A stretch of 64,000 nt of DNA from Bacteroidota bacterium (GCA_030681615.1 JAUXSA010000001.1:1-64000), one strand, 5' to 3'; positions 27,864 through 37,168 are shown, counted from the first letter of the stretch. Program-made: numbers and translations. Notes: generated by a model from the sequence alone, not told the origin.

Positions 27864-30074
27864 ATGAATAAAAGTTTTGTTTTATTATTATTAATTTTCT
27901 TTGATCTCTGTGTTTTTGCACAAAGCACTTCTATGGTGGCCACTACACCAAACTATACATCATTTGCCATCCCGTCTCAAACTATTATTACTTCACAGCT
28001 TAATAGCGAAACTCCTATAGCTTATCATAGCAATCCTGATTATGGCGTTTTGCCTTTAAATGCGCCCTGCGACGAATGCGTAGAGCTGATCAATAAAAGA
28101 ACAGATTACGCAAGAGAATTTGTTGAGGGAACGAAAGTGTATAGTCAAACAGGTTATAATAAAATTAACTATGTTGATAGTAACGGGTATTACCGCGAGA
28201 TCAATTATTATCTTTACCCAACAAGCCAGACCGATGTTTATGCTTCTTTAAAGCAACCGGTGCCAACATATGTAGATGCAGGAAATAAAAAGCTGGTGAT
28301 CAATTATGATGGCAACCGTTTTGAGTTTGCCAGAAATTTAAAATTGATCTTCCAGGATTCTTTAGGGTTTAAATCAATATTGGCGCTTGCTAACTGGAGC
28401 CAGGTAAATGTTGGAAAAGAGGGCGTTTTTGTAACCAATATTTTTCCGGATATAGATTTTGAGGCCAGGGTAATGGAGGGAAGTTTTAAAACATCATTTA
28501 TTATTAAGATGGCGCAAGCAATTCCTTCAAAGGGTTGGTTAATTGTTTCAGATGATCTTAACGAAAATTTTACACCTTCATATAATTATTCAAGTGCGCC
28601 GGATGTGGACGGAAAAGTTAATGGCAATCTTTTTATTAATGCGCCAAACAATAAAAACTTTGCAGTTCTACAAGGTATTATTGCCGGAAGCAAACGCGGG
28701 AATTATCACCCTCTTTACTACCGTATGATCTCAAATACATTGGAGTTAATGTCAAACTCAACCTGGTTAAATGATACGGCAACCAAATATCCTGTTTCAA
28801 TAGATCCGGTAGTAACAAATGCTAATACACTGGCACAGGCTGCTATTACAGGCTCTGGTTTAAATAATGCGGGATCATTTGTTGGTTCTTGTTCTTACAA
28901 TTTAACGGTTGCAAGGCCACCTAATTGCACAATAAATGGAGTTAACTGGTCATTTAATTACATTGCGCAAAACGGCGCGGCAAGAAATGAAGGCGCTGTA
29001 GATTTTTTGCATGGCGCTTGCAGAAGCCCCGCGGGTGCTGGCTTTTTTTGGTTTTGTAATGTTGTAACTGCAGGGCAGTGTAATGGTGTAAATGTATCTA
29101 CTGGAACAGATCTTACTTCTTGTATATCTCCAATAGCAGCTTGTTCAGGAAATCTAACTTTTACAATGCGTTTTTATGATAGATTTGCAGGTGCTACATG
29201 CTCTAATTTTTTTATTGGTGCGAATTCGGCTTGGACGATGACCTTGCTAGGAAATAATCTACAAACATTAGGAAATACTGCAACAGGTAATGGAAGTACT
29301 ACGCAGGCAGCAACTTGTTATGCAAACACAACGATGAATCCGGCCGCATCAAATGGTGTTCCGGGTTATACTTATTTGTGGAGCAGTGGACAAACTTCTT
29401 CTACATTAAATTACATGCCTACCGCCCCAGGCAGTACTGTTTTTACCTGCAATGTAACAGATGCTTGCGGGATAACAAGAGTAGCTACTTTTACAATTAC
29501 CAACAATTGTGTTTTACCAATAGAACTGAAAGATTATACAGCAACGTATACCGGTAATTATACAAACATTAACTGGACAACCATTTCAGAAAAAAATTCA
29601 GAATATTTTACGATCGAAAGATCTGTAAATGGAACAGATTATGTTTTGCTTGAAAAAATTACCGCTGCCGGCTCAAGTAATTCGCAAAAAGATTATAATG
29701 TAAAAGATCATTCTCCAAATAAAAAAGGTATAAATTATTACAGATTAAAACAATTTGATATTGGCGGCATAGAAAAATACAGCAAAATAATTACGATGGA
29801 AATTATTGAAGAATCGCTGGAAGTTTTGCTGATCCCAAACCCAGCAGCTAATGATCTTGATGTTGAATTATCTGATAATTTTATTGGCAAAACAGTTACT
29901 ATTCAGCTGTATGATATTATGGGTAAAAAACATATCCTTAAGCAAAACATTCCTATTACCAGCGAAACAAAAACAACGCGTTTAAATATTGGTGAGCTTC
30001 CACCGGGTACTTATTTTATAAATGTAATTACCGAAGATCTTACGATCTATAAGAACAAGTTGATCAAATTTTAA
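27864..30074 (+). CDS. T9SS type A sorting domain-containing secreted protein
   Basis: A 736-residue protein with a signal peptide ending CVFAQ. A long N-terminal region of ~320 residues is followed by a Cys-rich section (~340-460), an SprB-like repeat segment (VPGYTYLWSSGQTSSTLNYMPTAPGS, ~490-520), a region typical just before the sorting signal (NINWTTISEKNSEYFTIERSVNG) and a C-terminal T9SS type A domain (LIPNPAANDLDVEL...YDIMGKK...LPPGTYFINV). By family it is exported by the T9SS and its C-terminus is removed or attached to lipopolysaccharide. Its body is not a family I recognise. It converges with the metzincin gene with a 4-bp overlap. Confidence 0.88.
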   Translation: MNKSFVLLLLIFFDLCVFAQSTSMVATTPNYTSFAIPSQTIITSQLNSETPIAYHSNPDYGVLPLNAPCDECVELINKRTDYAREFVEGTKVYSQTGYNKINYVDSNGYYREINYYLYPTSQTDVYASLKQPVPTYVDAGNKKLVINYDGNRFEFARNLKLIFQDSLGFKSILALANWSQVNVGKEGVFVTNIFPDIDFEARVMEGSFKTSFIIKMAQAIPSKGWLIVSDDLNENFTPSYNYSSAPDVDGKVNGNLFINAPNNKNFAVLQGIIAGSKRGNYHPLYYRMISNTLELMSNSTWLNDTATKYPVSIDPVVTNANTLAQAAITGSGLNNAGSFVGSCSYNLTVARPPNCTINGVNWSFNYIAQNGAARNEGAVDFLHGACRSPAGAGFFWFCNVVTAGQCNGVNVSTGTDLTSCISPIAACSGNLTFTMRFYDRFAGATCSNFFIGANSAWTMTLLGNNLQTLGNTATGNGSTTQAATCYANTTMNPAASNGVPGYTYLWSSGQTSSTLNYMPTAPGSTVFTCNVTDACGITRVATFTITNNCVLPIELKDYTATYTGNYTNINWTTISEKNSEYFTIERSVNGTDYVLLEKITAAGSSNSQKDYNVKDHSPNKKGINYYRLKQFDIGGIEKYSKIITMEIIEESLEVLLIPNPAANDLDVELSDNFIGKTVTIQLYDIMGKKHILKQNIPITSETKTTRLNIGELPPGTYFINVITEDLTIYKNKLIKF

Positions 30075-30715
30075 ATTTTGCCTATCCACTTATAATTTAA
30101 AAATCCGCGTTTGATGTGGTAATTATTACTTAGTTTTTTAAAACTATAATTCTCATAAATCAATTCAACCTGGCCCTGGGTTAAAGATAAAGCGGCATTA
30201 AGATCAATTCCTGCTTTTTGAATGTACCAACTTTGGCACATTAAATTAGTAGTTTTTTCATCGTTGCTAATACTTTGTTCTAAAATAGAAGCTTTGAGAT
30301 TAACCGATTCAAAGGCTGCATTAGCGTGTGGATGTTCAAGTCCAAGTAAATGCCCTAATTCATGTGGGATTGTTCTTTTATTGTTTCCTGAAATAATAGA
30401 CTCAATATGTTTTGGATTTAATTTGATAAGTAAACCTTTAAAATCTGCCTCTGCAGCATTATCATTAGTGATGTAAGGGCTTACGGCAATTACCATTTTA
30501 TTATAAAGCGAGCGAAGATGATATTTATATAAAGGCTTTACATTAACGGTTGTCACTAATTCAAGCTCGCCAAATTTACCTTTATAAACACTTTCTATTT
30601 GTTTTTTTATTGCAGCGGCAAGAATAAAAAGATTTAATGTTTGGTTCGATCTGTTAATGAGAAAAATCTCAAGATCGATCTGAATACGATTCTCTTTTTT
30701 ATTGATAGTAAGCAT
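30071..30715 (-). CDS. Metzincin-like zinc metalloprotease without signal peptide
   Basis: A 214-residue protein with the full metzincin zinc-binding motif HELGHLLGLEH (~114-124) and a downstream Met-turn candidate, TTNLMCQ (~157-163). The N-terminus (MLTINKKENRIQIDLEIFLI) has no signal peptide or lipobox, unlike typical secreted matrixins. Possible readings are a protease acting in the cytoplasm, one exported by a non-Sec route, or a toxin/effector. It overlaps the 3' end of the T9SS cargo gene by 4 bp (convergent) and lies 38 bp from divergent nadD. The catalytic call is firm by motif; the biological role is unknown. Confidence 0.75.
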   Translation of the reverse strand: MLTINKKENRIQIDLEIFLINRSNQTLNLFILAAAIKKQIESVYKGKFGELELVTTVNVKPLYKYHLRSLYNKMVIAVSPYITNDNAAEADFKGLLIKLNPKHIESIISGNNKRTIPHELGHLLGLEHPHANAAFESVNLKASILEQSISNDEKTTNLMCQSWYIQKAGIDLNAALSLTQGQVELIYENYSFKKLSNNYHIKRGFLNYKWIGKI

Positions 30716-30753
30716 TTCGTATAAAATTAAAAAATAAGCAGTAATTTTATACT

Positions 30754-31329
30754 ATGCATATTGGTTTATTTTTTGGCTCCTTTAATCCTGTTCACATTGG
30801 TCATTTGGCTATTGCAGATTATATGATCAATTATACAGATATGCAACAGATCTGGTTCATGGTGAGTCCGCAAAACCCTTTAAAAAATAAAAATCAATTA
30901 TTAGATCAAAACAACCGTTTGCATTTGGTTAACCTGGCGCTTGATTTTCATCCCACTATTAAAGCAAGTAATTTTGAATTCGATCTGCCACAGCCATCTT
31001 ACACCATTAATACCCTGGTTCGTTTAAAAGAAAAATATCCTGAGCACCAATTCAGTTTAATTATGGGACAGGATAATTTACAGTCCTTTAGTAAATGGAA
31101 AAATTACGAAGAGATCTTAAAACGACATCACATTTACGTTTATCCGCGTCCCGGTTGTACAGCAAGTGAATTCGATACGCATCCGCATGTTCATTTTACA
31201 GAGGCGCCGGTAATGGATATCTCTTCTACGTTTATTCGTAAAGCTATAAAAGAAAAAAAAGACATTCGATTTTTCTTGCACCCAAAAGTTTGGGAAGAAG
31301 TTGATAGCATGGGTTTTTATAAAAAGTGA
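30754..31329 (+). CDS. nadD: Nicotinate-nucleotide adenylyltransferase
   Basis: A 191-residue enzyme that adenylates nicotinate mononucleotide to deamido-NAD in NAD synthesis. It has the nucleotidyltransferase motif GSFNPVHIGHL at the N-terminus (HxGH variant), SLIMGQDNLQSFSKWKNYEEIL in the centre and the C-terminal ISSTFIRKAI signature. Length is standard. It is divergent from the metzincin gene and followed by CCCCTTT-type repeats. Confidence 0.95.
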   Translation: MHIGLFFGSFNPVHIGHLAIADYMINYTDMQQIWFMVSPQNPLKNKNQLLDQNNRLHLVNLALDFHPTIKASNFEFDLPQPSYTINTLVRLKEKYPEHQFSLIMGQDNLQSFSKWKNYEEILKRHHIYVYPRPGCTASEFDTHPHVHFTEAPVMDISSTFIRKAIKEKKDIRFFLHPKVWEEVDSMGFYKK

Positions 31330-31342
31330 TTACTGGTTCTAT

Positions 31343-31368
31343 TCCCCCTTTGCAAAAGGGGTTAGGGG
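31343..31368. repeat. CCCCCTTTGCAAAAGGGG intergenic repeat, copy 2
   Basis: TCCCCCTTTGCAAAAGGGG then TTAGGGG, an imperfect palindrome with a G-rich tail. It lies 14 bp after nadD and may act as its terminator. Confidence 0.6.
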
Positions 31369-31405
31369 TATTGATTTTCTGAACTTTTATTTTGCTAAAG
31401 CGCAA

Positions 31406-31438
31406 AATCCCCCTTGGAGAAGGGGGCAGGGGGGGATT
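31406..31438. repeat. CCCCCTTGGAGAAGGGGG intergenic repeat, copy 3
   Basis: AATCCCCCTTGGAGAAGGGGG followed by CAGGGGGGATT. It is directly repeated relative to copy 2 and abuts the 3' end of the M28 peptidase gene. Confidence 0.6.
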
Positions 31439-31443
31439 GAATT

Positions 31444-32592
31444 TTACAGTTTATCCGCAAACTCCGTTATCAACTTAAACACATCCACATAATCCGTCAG
31501 TGGTAATGTTTTTGCCACATCAAACACATCGTGGTAAGCTTTTATGCCGCCCATGGTATAAATAAAAAAACAAGGCACGCCTGCCTCCGAAAACCAATAA
31601 TGATCGCTATTGGAGGCCTTACCGCGTTTTTTAATTTCTTTAACAAGATTTTTTTCTTTATTTATTTTATCGAGTACGTTAAATTGTTTTTCAAACGTGT
31701 GACCATTCACTACCATAATGCCGTCATCCCCCGTGCCTAAAAGATCGAGGTTAACTAAGAATTTAATTTTTGTAAGATCTAACACTTTACTGTCAACAAA
31801 ATAATGCGAGCCTATTAATCCTGCTTCTTCACCGGCAAAGAAAATAAATACTGTTTTATATTTTGGTGGATTTTTTTGGTACTGCTTTACAAGGTTCAGC
31901 AATACACTCACGCCGCTGGCGTTATCATTGGCGCCGGGAAAATAAGTTGCTTTGCCCATGCCACCCAAATGATCGTAATGTGCAGAAAACACCGTCACTG
32001 TATCGTTATTTATTTTACCGGGAATGAACGCGCAAATGTTTTTATTGATGTATTTGGTAAGCACTTTGCTTTCAATATTTACTTCAACATTTTTTATTTC
32101 TGCCGGCGCACATTCATTTAACAGGTCAATACTACAACCTGCAACCGAATTGGTTGCAACGCTATAGGTTAATTTTTTTTTGATCTTTATATTTATAGGA
32201 AGTGCCATATTGTTGGCAATATAAGTAACGCTATCTTTTTTAAATACCGTGTATTTGCCTTTTACAGTGCCGCTTTCGGGGTTAATAATATAATCGATGC
32301 CAGGTTTTAAAAGTTTATTATTTATTTTAACGATTACTTTATCCGGAAAAGTATTTACATTAAAATCAAACCATTGAAAATAGCCGGTGGAAAAAAATGG
32401 TTCTGCTTTGTTTGCTTTTAATTCTGCCGCAATATATTTTGCGGCTACATCTAAACCATTGTTTAAATAACCGCGGCCAAAACATTTTTTAGATGTTAAA
32501 CATTTTATTACCTCTCTTGCGTATACTGTGTCCTGCGAGAAGGAAGAAGAGAAATGTATTAAAAAAACGAAAGTGAGAAATAAGGAACGCAT
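31444..32592 (-). CDS. M28 family zinc aminopeptidase, exported
   Basis: A 382-residue protein with a signal peptide ending SSFSQ. All expected M28 zinc ligands are visible: AHYDH (~205), NDNASG (~222), AGEEAGLIG (Glu-Glu, ~252), NLDLLG (~280) and a C-terminal YHDVFD His. Family members remove N-terminal residues from peptides in the periplasm or outside the cell. A PA-like insert is not evident. Its ATG overlaps the stop of the upstream gene (TAATG), so the two form an operon. Confidence 0.9.
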   Translation of the reverse strand: MRSLFLTFVFLIHFSSSFSQDTVYAREVIKCLTSKKCFGRGYLNNGLDVAAKYIAAELKANKAEPFFSTGYFQWFDFNVNTFPDKVIVKINNKLLKPGIDYIINPESGTVKGKYTVFKKDSVTYIANNMALPINIKIKKKLTYSVATNSVAGCSIDLLNECAPAEIKNVEVNIESKVLTKYINKNICAFIPGKINNDTVTVFSAHYDHLGGMGKATYFPGANDNASGVSVLLNLVKQYQKNPPKYKTVFIFFAGEEAGLIGSHYFVDSKVLDLTKIKFLVNLDLLGTGDDGIMVVNGHTFEKQFNVLDKINKEKNLVKEIKKRGKASNSDHYWFSEAGVPCFFIYTMGGIKAYHDVFDVAKTLPLTDYVDVFKLITEFADKL

Positions 32593-33158
32593 TAATTAAA
32601 ACGTTTTTTTATGAGAGAAAAAAAGTAAGAAGCAACTTCAGAGTTGTCTTTCCACTCGTATAATGCTTTTAAGCTATTCAGGTAAATTTCAGTATCGCGC
32701 CACGTTTTTAAGGCGTTTAACTGTTCAATAGCAATGTTGTATTCTGAATTATTTTGCTTGAACAATTCATTAATAAAACGAAATTTATCATTTATACCAA
32801 CCGCAATATCCGTTAAATTTTTTTGAGTTTCTTCTTCTGTTTTTACTGCTGGTATGACAAGATCCGGCCTTTCTTCGTGAATAATTACTTTAATTTCTTT
32901 GGCCAGTTCTTCAATTTTTTCTTTAGGTAATTCCTTCTCACTCACTTTTGCATGGATGCTAAAACTGGGCGAGATCTCTTTATTGGCTTTGTTATACTTA
33001 TAAACCGCTAAATTTTCCTGTATAAGATTTAACTGTTGTTGCAGTTTTTCGCAGCTTTTTACCGAAGGTTGTATCGTTTCATCAATAAATAACTCCAGCG
33101 TAGGGGCCAGGTCGTTGATCTGTGATTGAATTTTATGTAATACCTTCTCTAACGACAT
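32592..33158 (-). CDS. Conserved hypothetical protein, helical
   Basis: A 188-residue cytoplasmic, mostly helical protein beginning MSLEKVLHKIQSQINDLAPTLE, with coiled-coil potential at ~30-60 and a C-terminal helical segment (WRDTEIYLNSLKALYEWKDNSEVASYFFSLI). No named domain was recognised. It is translationally coupled (1-bp overlap) to the M28 peptidase gene and divergent from tdk. Function unknown. Confidence 0.7.
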   Translation of the reverse strand: MSLEKVLHKIQSQINDLAPTLELFIDETIQPSVKSCEKLQQQLNLIQENLAVYKYNKANKEISPSFSIHAKVSEKELPKEKIEELAKEIKVIIHEERPDLVIPAVKTEEETQKNLTDIAVGINDKFRFINELFKQNNSEYNIAIEQLNALKTWRDTEIYLNSLKALYEWKDNSEVASYFFSLIKKRFN

Positions 33159-33247
33159 CTTTTGTGAATAATTATATTATTAAATATAATTTGATTTTGC
33201 CACATCTTACACTACTTTTAAGTTTTGTTTTTAACGCCTTTTAAACA

Positions 33248-33823
33248 ATGTTTTTAGAAAATAATAATAACGAGCGCAAGCGTGGATGGATAGAAGTTAT
33301 CGTAGGATCTATGTTCTCGGGTAAAACTGAAGAATTAATAAGGCGTTTAAAGCGGGCACAGTTCGCCAAACAAAAAGTAGAGATCTTTAAACCCACTGTT
33401 GATACACGTTACGACGAGTTTAAAGTGGTAAGCCACCAGGGTATTGAGATCATGAGCACACCTGTTCCTTCAAGCGCCAATATTTTATTATTAGCCACAG
33501 ATGTAGATGTGGTGGGCATTGATGAGGCACAATTCTTTGACAATGAACTTCCCTATGTTTGTAACCAGCTGGCAGATAGAGGTATCAGGGTTATTGTTGC
33601 GGGTTTAGACCTCGATTACACAGGTAAGCCTTTCGGGCCTATTCCAAATTTAATGTCAACGGCAGAATATGTTACAAAAGTACATGCCATTTGCATGCAA
33701 TGTGGTAATTTAGCTTATGTAAGTCATCGTAAAACAAACGAAGAAAGTTTGGTTCTGTTGGGCGAAACAGATAGTTACGAACCGTTATGCAGGAATTGTT
33801 TCAATAAGAATTTTAAAAAGTAA
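33248..33823 (+). CDS. tdk: Thymidine kinase
   Basis: A 191-residue type II thymidine kinase for thymidine salvage. The P-loop is [14 protein letters not shown] (~20-33), the Walker B-type IDEAQFF is at ~93-99, the lasso region contains CMQCG, and the second zinc half is CRNC near the C-terminus. Length is standard. It lies 9 bp before murF-alr, so co-transcription is likely. Confidence 0.96.
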   Translation: MFLENNNNERKRGWIEVIVGSMFSGKTEELIRRLKRAQFAKQKVEIFKPTVDTRYDEFKVVSHQGIEIMSTPVPSSANILLLATDVDVVGIDEAQFFDNELPYVCNQLADRGIRVIVAGLDLDYTGKPFGPIPNLMSTAEYVTKVHAICMQCGNLAYVSHRKTNEESLVLLGETDSYEPLCRNCFNKNFKK

Positions 33824-33832
33824 ACGCATCAT

Positions 33833-36280
33833 ATGTACAACCTGCAACAAATAGCAGAGATCACAACTTCTAAATTTATTGGCGGCACTAATAATAAGAT
33901 CAGTATTTTTTTAAATGATAGCCGTGCATTACAATCGCCGGTAGATACTTTATTTATTGCATTAAAGACCGGACGCAATAACGGACATAATTATATTGCC
34001 GATCTTATTGAAAAAGGAGTAAAGTCGTTTTTAATACAGGAAAATGAATTTGATATTTCTAAATATAAAAATGCAGACGTTTCTTTTGTAGTTTCACAAG
34101 ATCCATTAAAAGCTATTCAAAAGTTGGCGGCATTTCATCGCAAACAGTTTACTATTCCTGTAATTGGTATTACTGGGAGTAACGGCAAAACAGTTGTAAA
34201 AGAATGGTTGTACCAGCTGTTAAAAAATAATTTTTCTATTTGTCGCAGTCCAAAAAGTTATAACTCACAGATTGGTGTTCCTTTAAGCGTTTTAAATTTA
34301 AACCATACGCACACACTGGCAATTTTTGAAGCAGGTATTTCTTTACCTAACGAAATGGATGCTTTGGTAGAAATTATACAACCAACCATTGGTGTGTTTA
34401 CTTCTATAGGCTCTGCTCACGATGAAGGCTTTGAAAGCAGAGAACAAAAAATAAATGAAAAATTAAAATTAATTGCGCATTGCGATAAAAAGATCATAAA
34501 CGGTTTACATAAAGAGCAGTTGCAGGCAGAAATTTTAAGTAAGACTATTCTTGTTTCTGAATTTGATGATGCCGATCTTAAAATTTCTTTTAAAGACGAT
34601 ACGTTAGAATTAAAAAGTTCAACCGCATCTCACCAGTTCAAAATTCCATTTTCTGATAAAGCATCAATCTTAAATGCTTCTACCTGTGCGGCAACATTAA
34701 TGCAGTTAGGTTTTAAAGAAGCTGATATTGCGCAGCGTTTGGCTTTATTGCAACCTGTTGCGTTGCGTTTGGAAATTAAAACAGGAATAAACAATGCTTT
34801 AATTATTAATGATTATTATAATTCAGATATTGATTCTATAAAAATTGCGTTGAATTATTTATCGCAACAAAACCGCCGTGTACGTAAGATCGTTATTGTG
34901 TCTGATCTTGAGCAGTCGGGTATTTCGGCACACACGCTTTATAAACAACTGGCCGAACTTTTTGCGCAAAACAAAATAGATCTTGTAGTTGGTATTGGCA
35001 AAGAGATCTCAAACCACAAACCTTTATTTAAAGCCAATTCTCTTTTCTTTTTTGATACACAGAGTTTTATTAATCAATTTAACTTAATTAATTACCAGTT
35101 TAGCGAAGCGAGTATACTTTTAAAAGGCGCGCGCAGTTTTGGTTTCGAGAATATCAGTCGTGTGCTTCAATTAAAAAGTCACGATACCGTTTTTGAGATC
35201 AACTTAAATAAATTAATTAATAACGTTAATTATTACCGCTCGCTAATTGCGCCCAATGTAAAATTAATGTGCATGGTAAAAGCCATGGGCTATGGCAGCG
35301 GCGGCGCAGAGATCGCAAAAACATTGCAACACATTGGCGTTAATTACCTGGCAGTGGCTTATGCGGACGAAGGAGTAGAGTTGAGGCAATCGCAAATTAC
35401 CTTGCCAATAATGGTAATGAGTCCGGAGGAAGATGCGTTGGAAGATATTATTAATTACCAGTTAGAACCGGAGATCTATAGTTTTAAAGTACTGCACGCA
35501 TTCATAAAAAAACTGGATGCGCTAGGAATAACAGACCCATACCCTGTGCATTTAAAGATAGACACCGGCATGCACCGTTTGGGTTTTGAAGAAAACGATC
35601 TTGAAAAATTAGTTTCAGAATTAAAGAATTTCCCGCAGCTAAAAGTGCGCTCTGTATTTTCTCACTTGGTGGGCACTGATAATTCAAATTTGGATGATTT
35701 TACAAATGAGCAGATGCGCATGTTTGAAAAAGTATCTTCTGCTATTGAATTGGTTTTAGGTTACTCTGTTTTAAAACATATTTGTAACTCAGGCGGCATT
35801 ACACGTTTTAAGAATGCGCATTACGATATGGTGCGCCTTGGCATTGGTATGTATGGCATTGGCGTTAACAGCGCAGAACAAGCGCAGTTAGAAAATGTGG
35901 GCAGTTTAATTACCCGCATTAGTCAAATAAAAAATGTTTCGGCATCACAAACCGTTGGTTATAACCGCAATGGTAAATTAGATAAAGACACAAAAATAGC
36001 AACCATACCTATTGGTTATGCAGACGGTTTTAGCAGAGCTTTGGGAAATGGTAAACACGGTGTTTATATTGCCGGTAAATTTTGCACGACCATTGGTAAC
36101 ATTTGTATGGACATGTGCATGGTGGATGTTACAGATATTAATTGCCAGGAAGGCGATGAAGTAATTATTTTTGAGAACGCCGAACAAATAAATGCCATGG
36201 CCTCAGCATTAAATTCTATTTCTTATGAAGTGCTTACGAATGTTTCGGCGCGGGTGAAGCGCGTTTATGTGCAGGAGTAA
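33833..36280 (+). CDS. Bifunctional UDP-N-acetylmuramoyl-tripeptide:D-Ala-D-Ala ligase / alanine racemase (MurF-Alr fusion)
   Basis: An 815-residue fusion typical of Bacteroidota. The N-terminal part (1 to ~445) is a Mur ligase with the ATP-binding loop GITGSNGKTVVKEW (~118-131) and a Mur-type central and C-terminal domain. The C-terminal part (~455-815) is alanine racemase: the PLP lysine is in LMCMVKAMGYGSGG, the catalytic Tyr is in TVGYNRNG, and IGYADGFSRALGNG is also present. It supplies D-Ala and joins D-Ala-D-Ala to the cell wall precursor. The last 12 residues (VSARVKRVYVQE) have a diverged echo ~480 bp downstream, beyond yjdM. Confidence 0.95.
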   Translation: MYNLQQIAEITTSKFIGGTNNKISIFLNDSRALQSPVDTLFIALKTGRNNGHNYIADLIEKGVKSFLIQENEFDISKYKNADVSFVVSQDPLKAIQKLAAFHRKQFTIPVIGITGSNGKTVVKEWLYQLLKNNFSICRSPKSYNSQIGVPLSVLNLNHTHTLAIFEAGISLPNEMDALVEIIQPTIGVFTSIGSAHDEGFESREQKINEKLKLIAHCDKKIINGLHKEQLQAEILSKTILVSEFDDADLKISFKDDTLELKSSTASHQFKIPFSDKASILNASTCAATLMQLGFKEADIAQRLALLQPVALRLEIKTGINNALIINDYYNSDIDSIKIALNYLSQQNRRVRKIVIVSDLEQSGISAHTLYKQLAELFAQNKIDLVVGIGKEISNHKPLFKANSLFFFDTQSFINQFNLINYQFSEASILLKGARSFGFENISRVLQLKSHDTVFEINLNKLINNVNYYRSLIAPNVKLMCMVKAMGYGSGGAEIAKTLQHIGVNYLAVAYADEGVELRQSQITLPIMVMSPEEDALEDIINYQLEPEIYSFKVLHAFIKKLDALGITDPYPVHLKIDTGMHRLGFEENDLEKLVSELKNFPQLKVRSVFSHLVGTDNSNLDDFTNEQMRMFEKVSSAIELVLGYSVLKHICNSGGITRFKNAHYDMVRLGIGMYGIGVNSAEQAQLENVGSLITRISQIKNVSASQTVGYNRNGKLDKDTKIATIPIGYADGFSRALGNGKHGVYIAGKFCTTIGNICMDMCMVDVTDINCQEGDEVIIFENAEQINAMASALNSISYEVLTNVSARVKRVYVQE

Positions 36281-36289
36281 TTATCCTGA

Positions 36290-36634
36290 TCAAGCTTTTC
36301 TAACAAATTCAGATTTTAGCGCCATTGCTCCAAAGCCCTCTATCTTGCAATCAATATTATGATCGCCATCCGTTAAACGTATATTTTTAACTTTTGTTCC
36401 TGCTTTTACAGATTTGGGAGCGCCTTTTACCGGCAGGTCCTTAATAACTACTACCGAATCTCCATCGTGTAGTTCGTTTCCATTGCTATCTACTATTTTT
36501 TTTGTGATTTCCCCTGATTCAGCAACTGCCTCTTCAGGATTCCATTCATAAAAACATTCAGGGCAGGTAACTAAAGACCCGGTAGAATAAGTGTATTCAC
36601 ATTTGCATTTCGGACAAGCAGGATATTCATTCAT
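36290..36634 (-). CDS. yjdM: Zinc ribbon / alkylphosphonate utilisation-like protein YjdM (PhnA family)
   Basis: A 114-residue protein with an N-terminal zinc ribbon ([10 protein letters not shown]...CPECFYEW) and the C-terminal PhnA domain with [17 protein letters not shown] and [11 protein letters not shown]. Despite the old name PhnA, a phosphonate role is not supported for most YjdM proteins. The gene is convergent with murF-alr (9-bp gap). It sits between the true murF-alr 3' end and a second diverged copy of that end, so it looks inserted or swapped in. Confidence 0.92.
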   Translation of the reverse strand: MNEYPACPKCKCEYTYSTGSLVTCPECFYEWNPEEAVAESGEITKKIVDSNGNELHDGDSVVVIKDLPVKGAPKSVKAGTKVKNIRLTDGDHNIDCKIEGFGAMALKSEFVRKA

Positions 36635-36708
36635 TTTAAAAAAATAATTGGTTCACGAAAGTATAAATTTTCTTTAAATAAAAGCAATTTTCTTTTTTTA
36701 ATTCGGGC

Positions 36709-36765
36709 GATCAAGTCTTTACCAGTGTTTTGGAAAGGGTGAAGCGGGTTTACGTGCAGGAGTAG
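36709..36765 (+). pseudogene. Remnant of alanine racemase 3' end
   Basis: In one frame this reads DQVFTSVLERVKRVYVQE then TAG, against EVLTNVSARVKRVYVQE then TAA at the real murF-alr end. Over the last 28 bp the two match at 26 positions, and most differences are in third codon positions. That indicates a diverged homologous allele rather than a recent copy. No further racemase sequence is recognisable upstream of it. Confidence 0.75.
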
Positions 36766-36783
36766 TTTTTCTGCATTAATTTG

Positions 36784-36971
36784 CTGCTAACGTTTGGCGG
36801 CTAGGCGCAAGGGCGCTTATGAAACATCCTTTTTCTATCCGCCGAAATGTTTATTAAATGTACAAATGTTTATTAGCAAAGCCAAACGTAAATAAATATC
36901 TGCGTAGCAGGCAAAAGATTGGCTTTGCGATCTACCGGTCCGCCCGCCTTGCACTTAGCCGCTGTTAGTAG
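36784..36971. repeat. attC-like bulged inverted repeat, element 1
   Basis: The left arm, CTGCTAACGTTTGGCGGCTA (36784-36803) continuing GGCGCAAGG, pairs with the right arm CCTTGCACTTAGCCGC then TGTTAGTAG (36947-36971). The inner 16 bp match at 14 positions and the outer CTRCTAAC at 7 of 8. Three or four extra bases bulge on the left side. A central spacer of ~130 bp is unpaired. CTAAC/GTTAG ends with extrahelical bases are hallmarks of integron attC sites. The region is visibly more GC-rich than its surroundings. Similarity to attC is my reading of the structure, not a database result. Confidence 0.5.
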
Positions 36972-37168
36972 TAGGTTGCGTAAACAGCCGGACGCGCCTG
37001 GTCGTCGGGTTGTGGTTGCGCGTCTGCTTATAAAAACAATTTTTGAAACGGTCGTTTGTGCTTCGTGAATCTGGGCTGCAGCTTTTGAGTCAGAACTTTT
37101 TTTGCGAAAATACTCTCTGTGGTTAGACTACTATTTGTATTAGCTTATTTAATTTCGTATTTTTAATT
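36972..37168. other. Leader region of the cassette-like ORF
   Basis: A 197-bp non-coding stretch between element 1 and the ORF. It has a GACGCGC...GCGCGTC inverted repeat (36991-36997, 37018-37024), then AT-rich sequence near the start codon. No clear TAnnTTTG element is seen. Confidence 0.4.

Noticed and set aside
31301-31492. 63-codon ORF between nadD and the M28 gene
   Set aside because: It reads through the two CCCCCTT-type repeats and has no protein-like features of its own.
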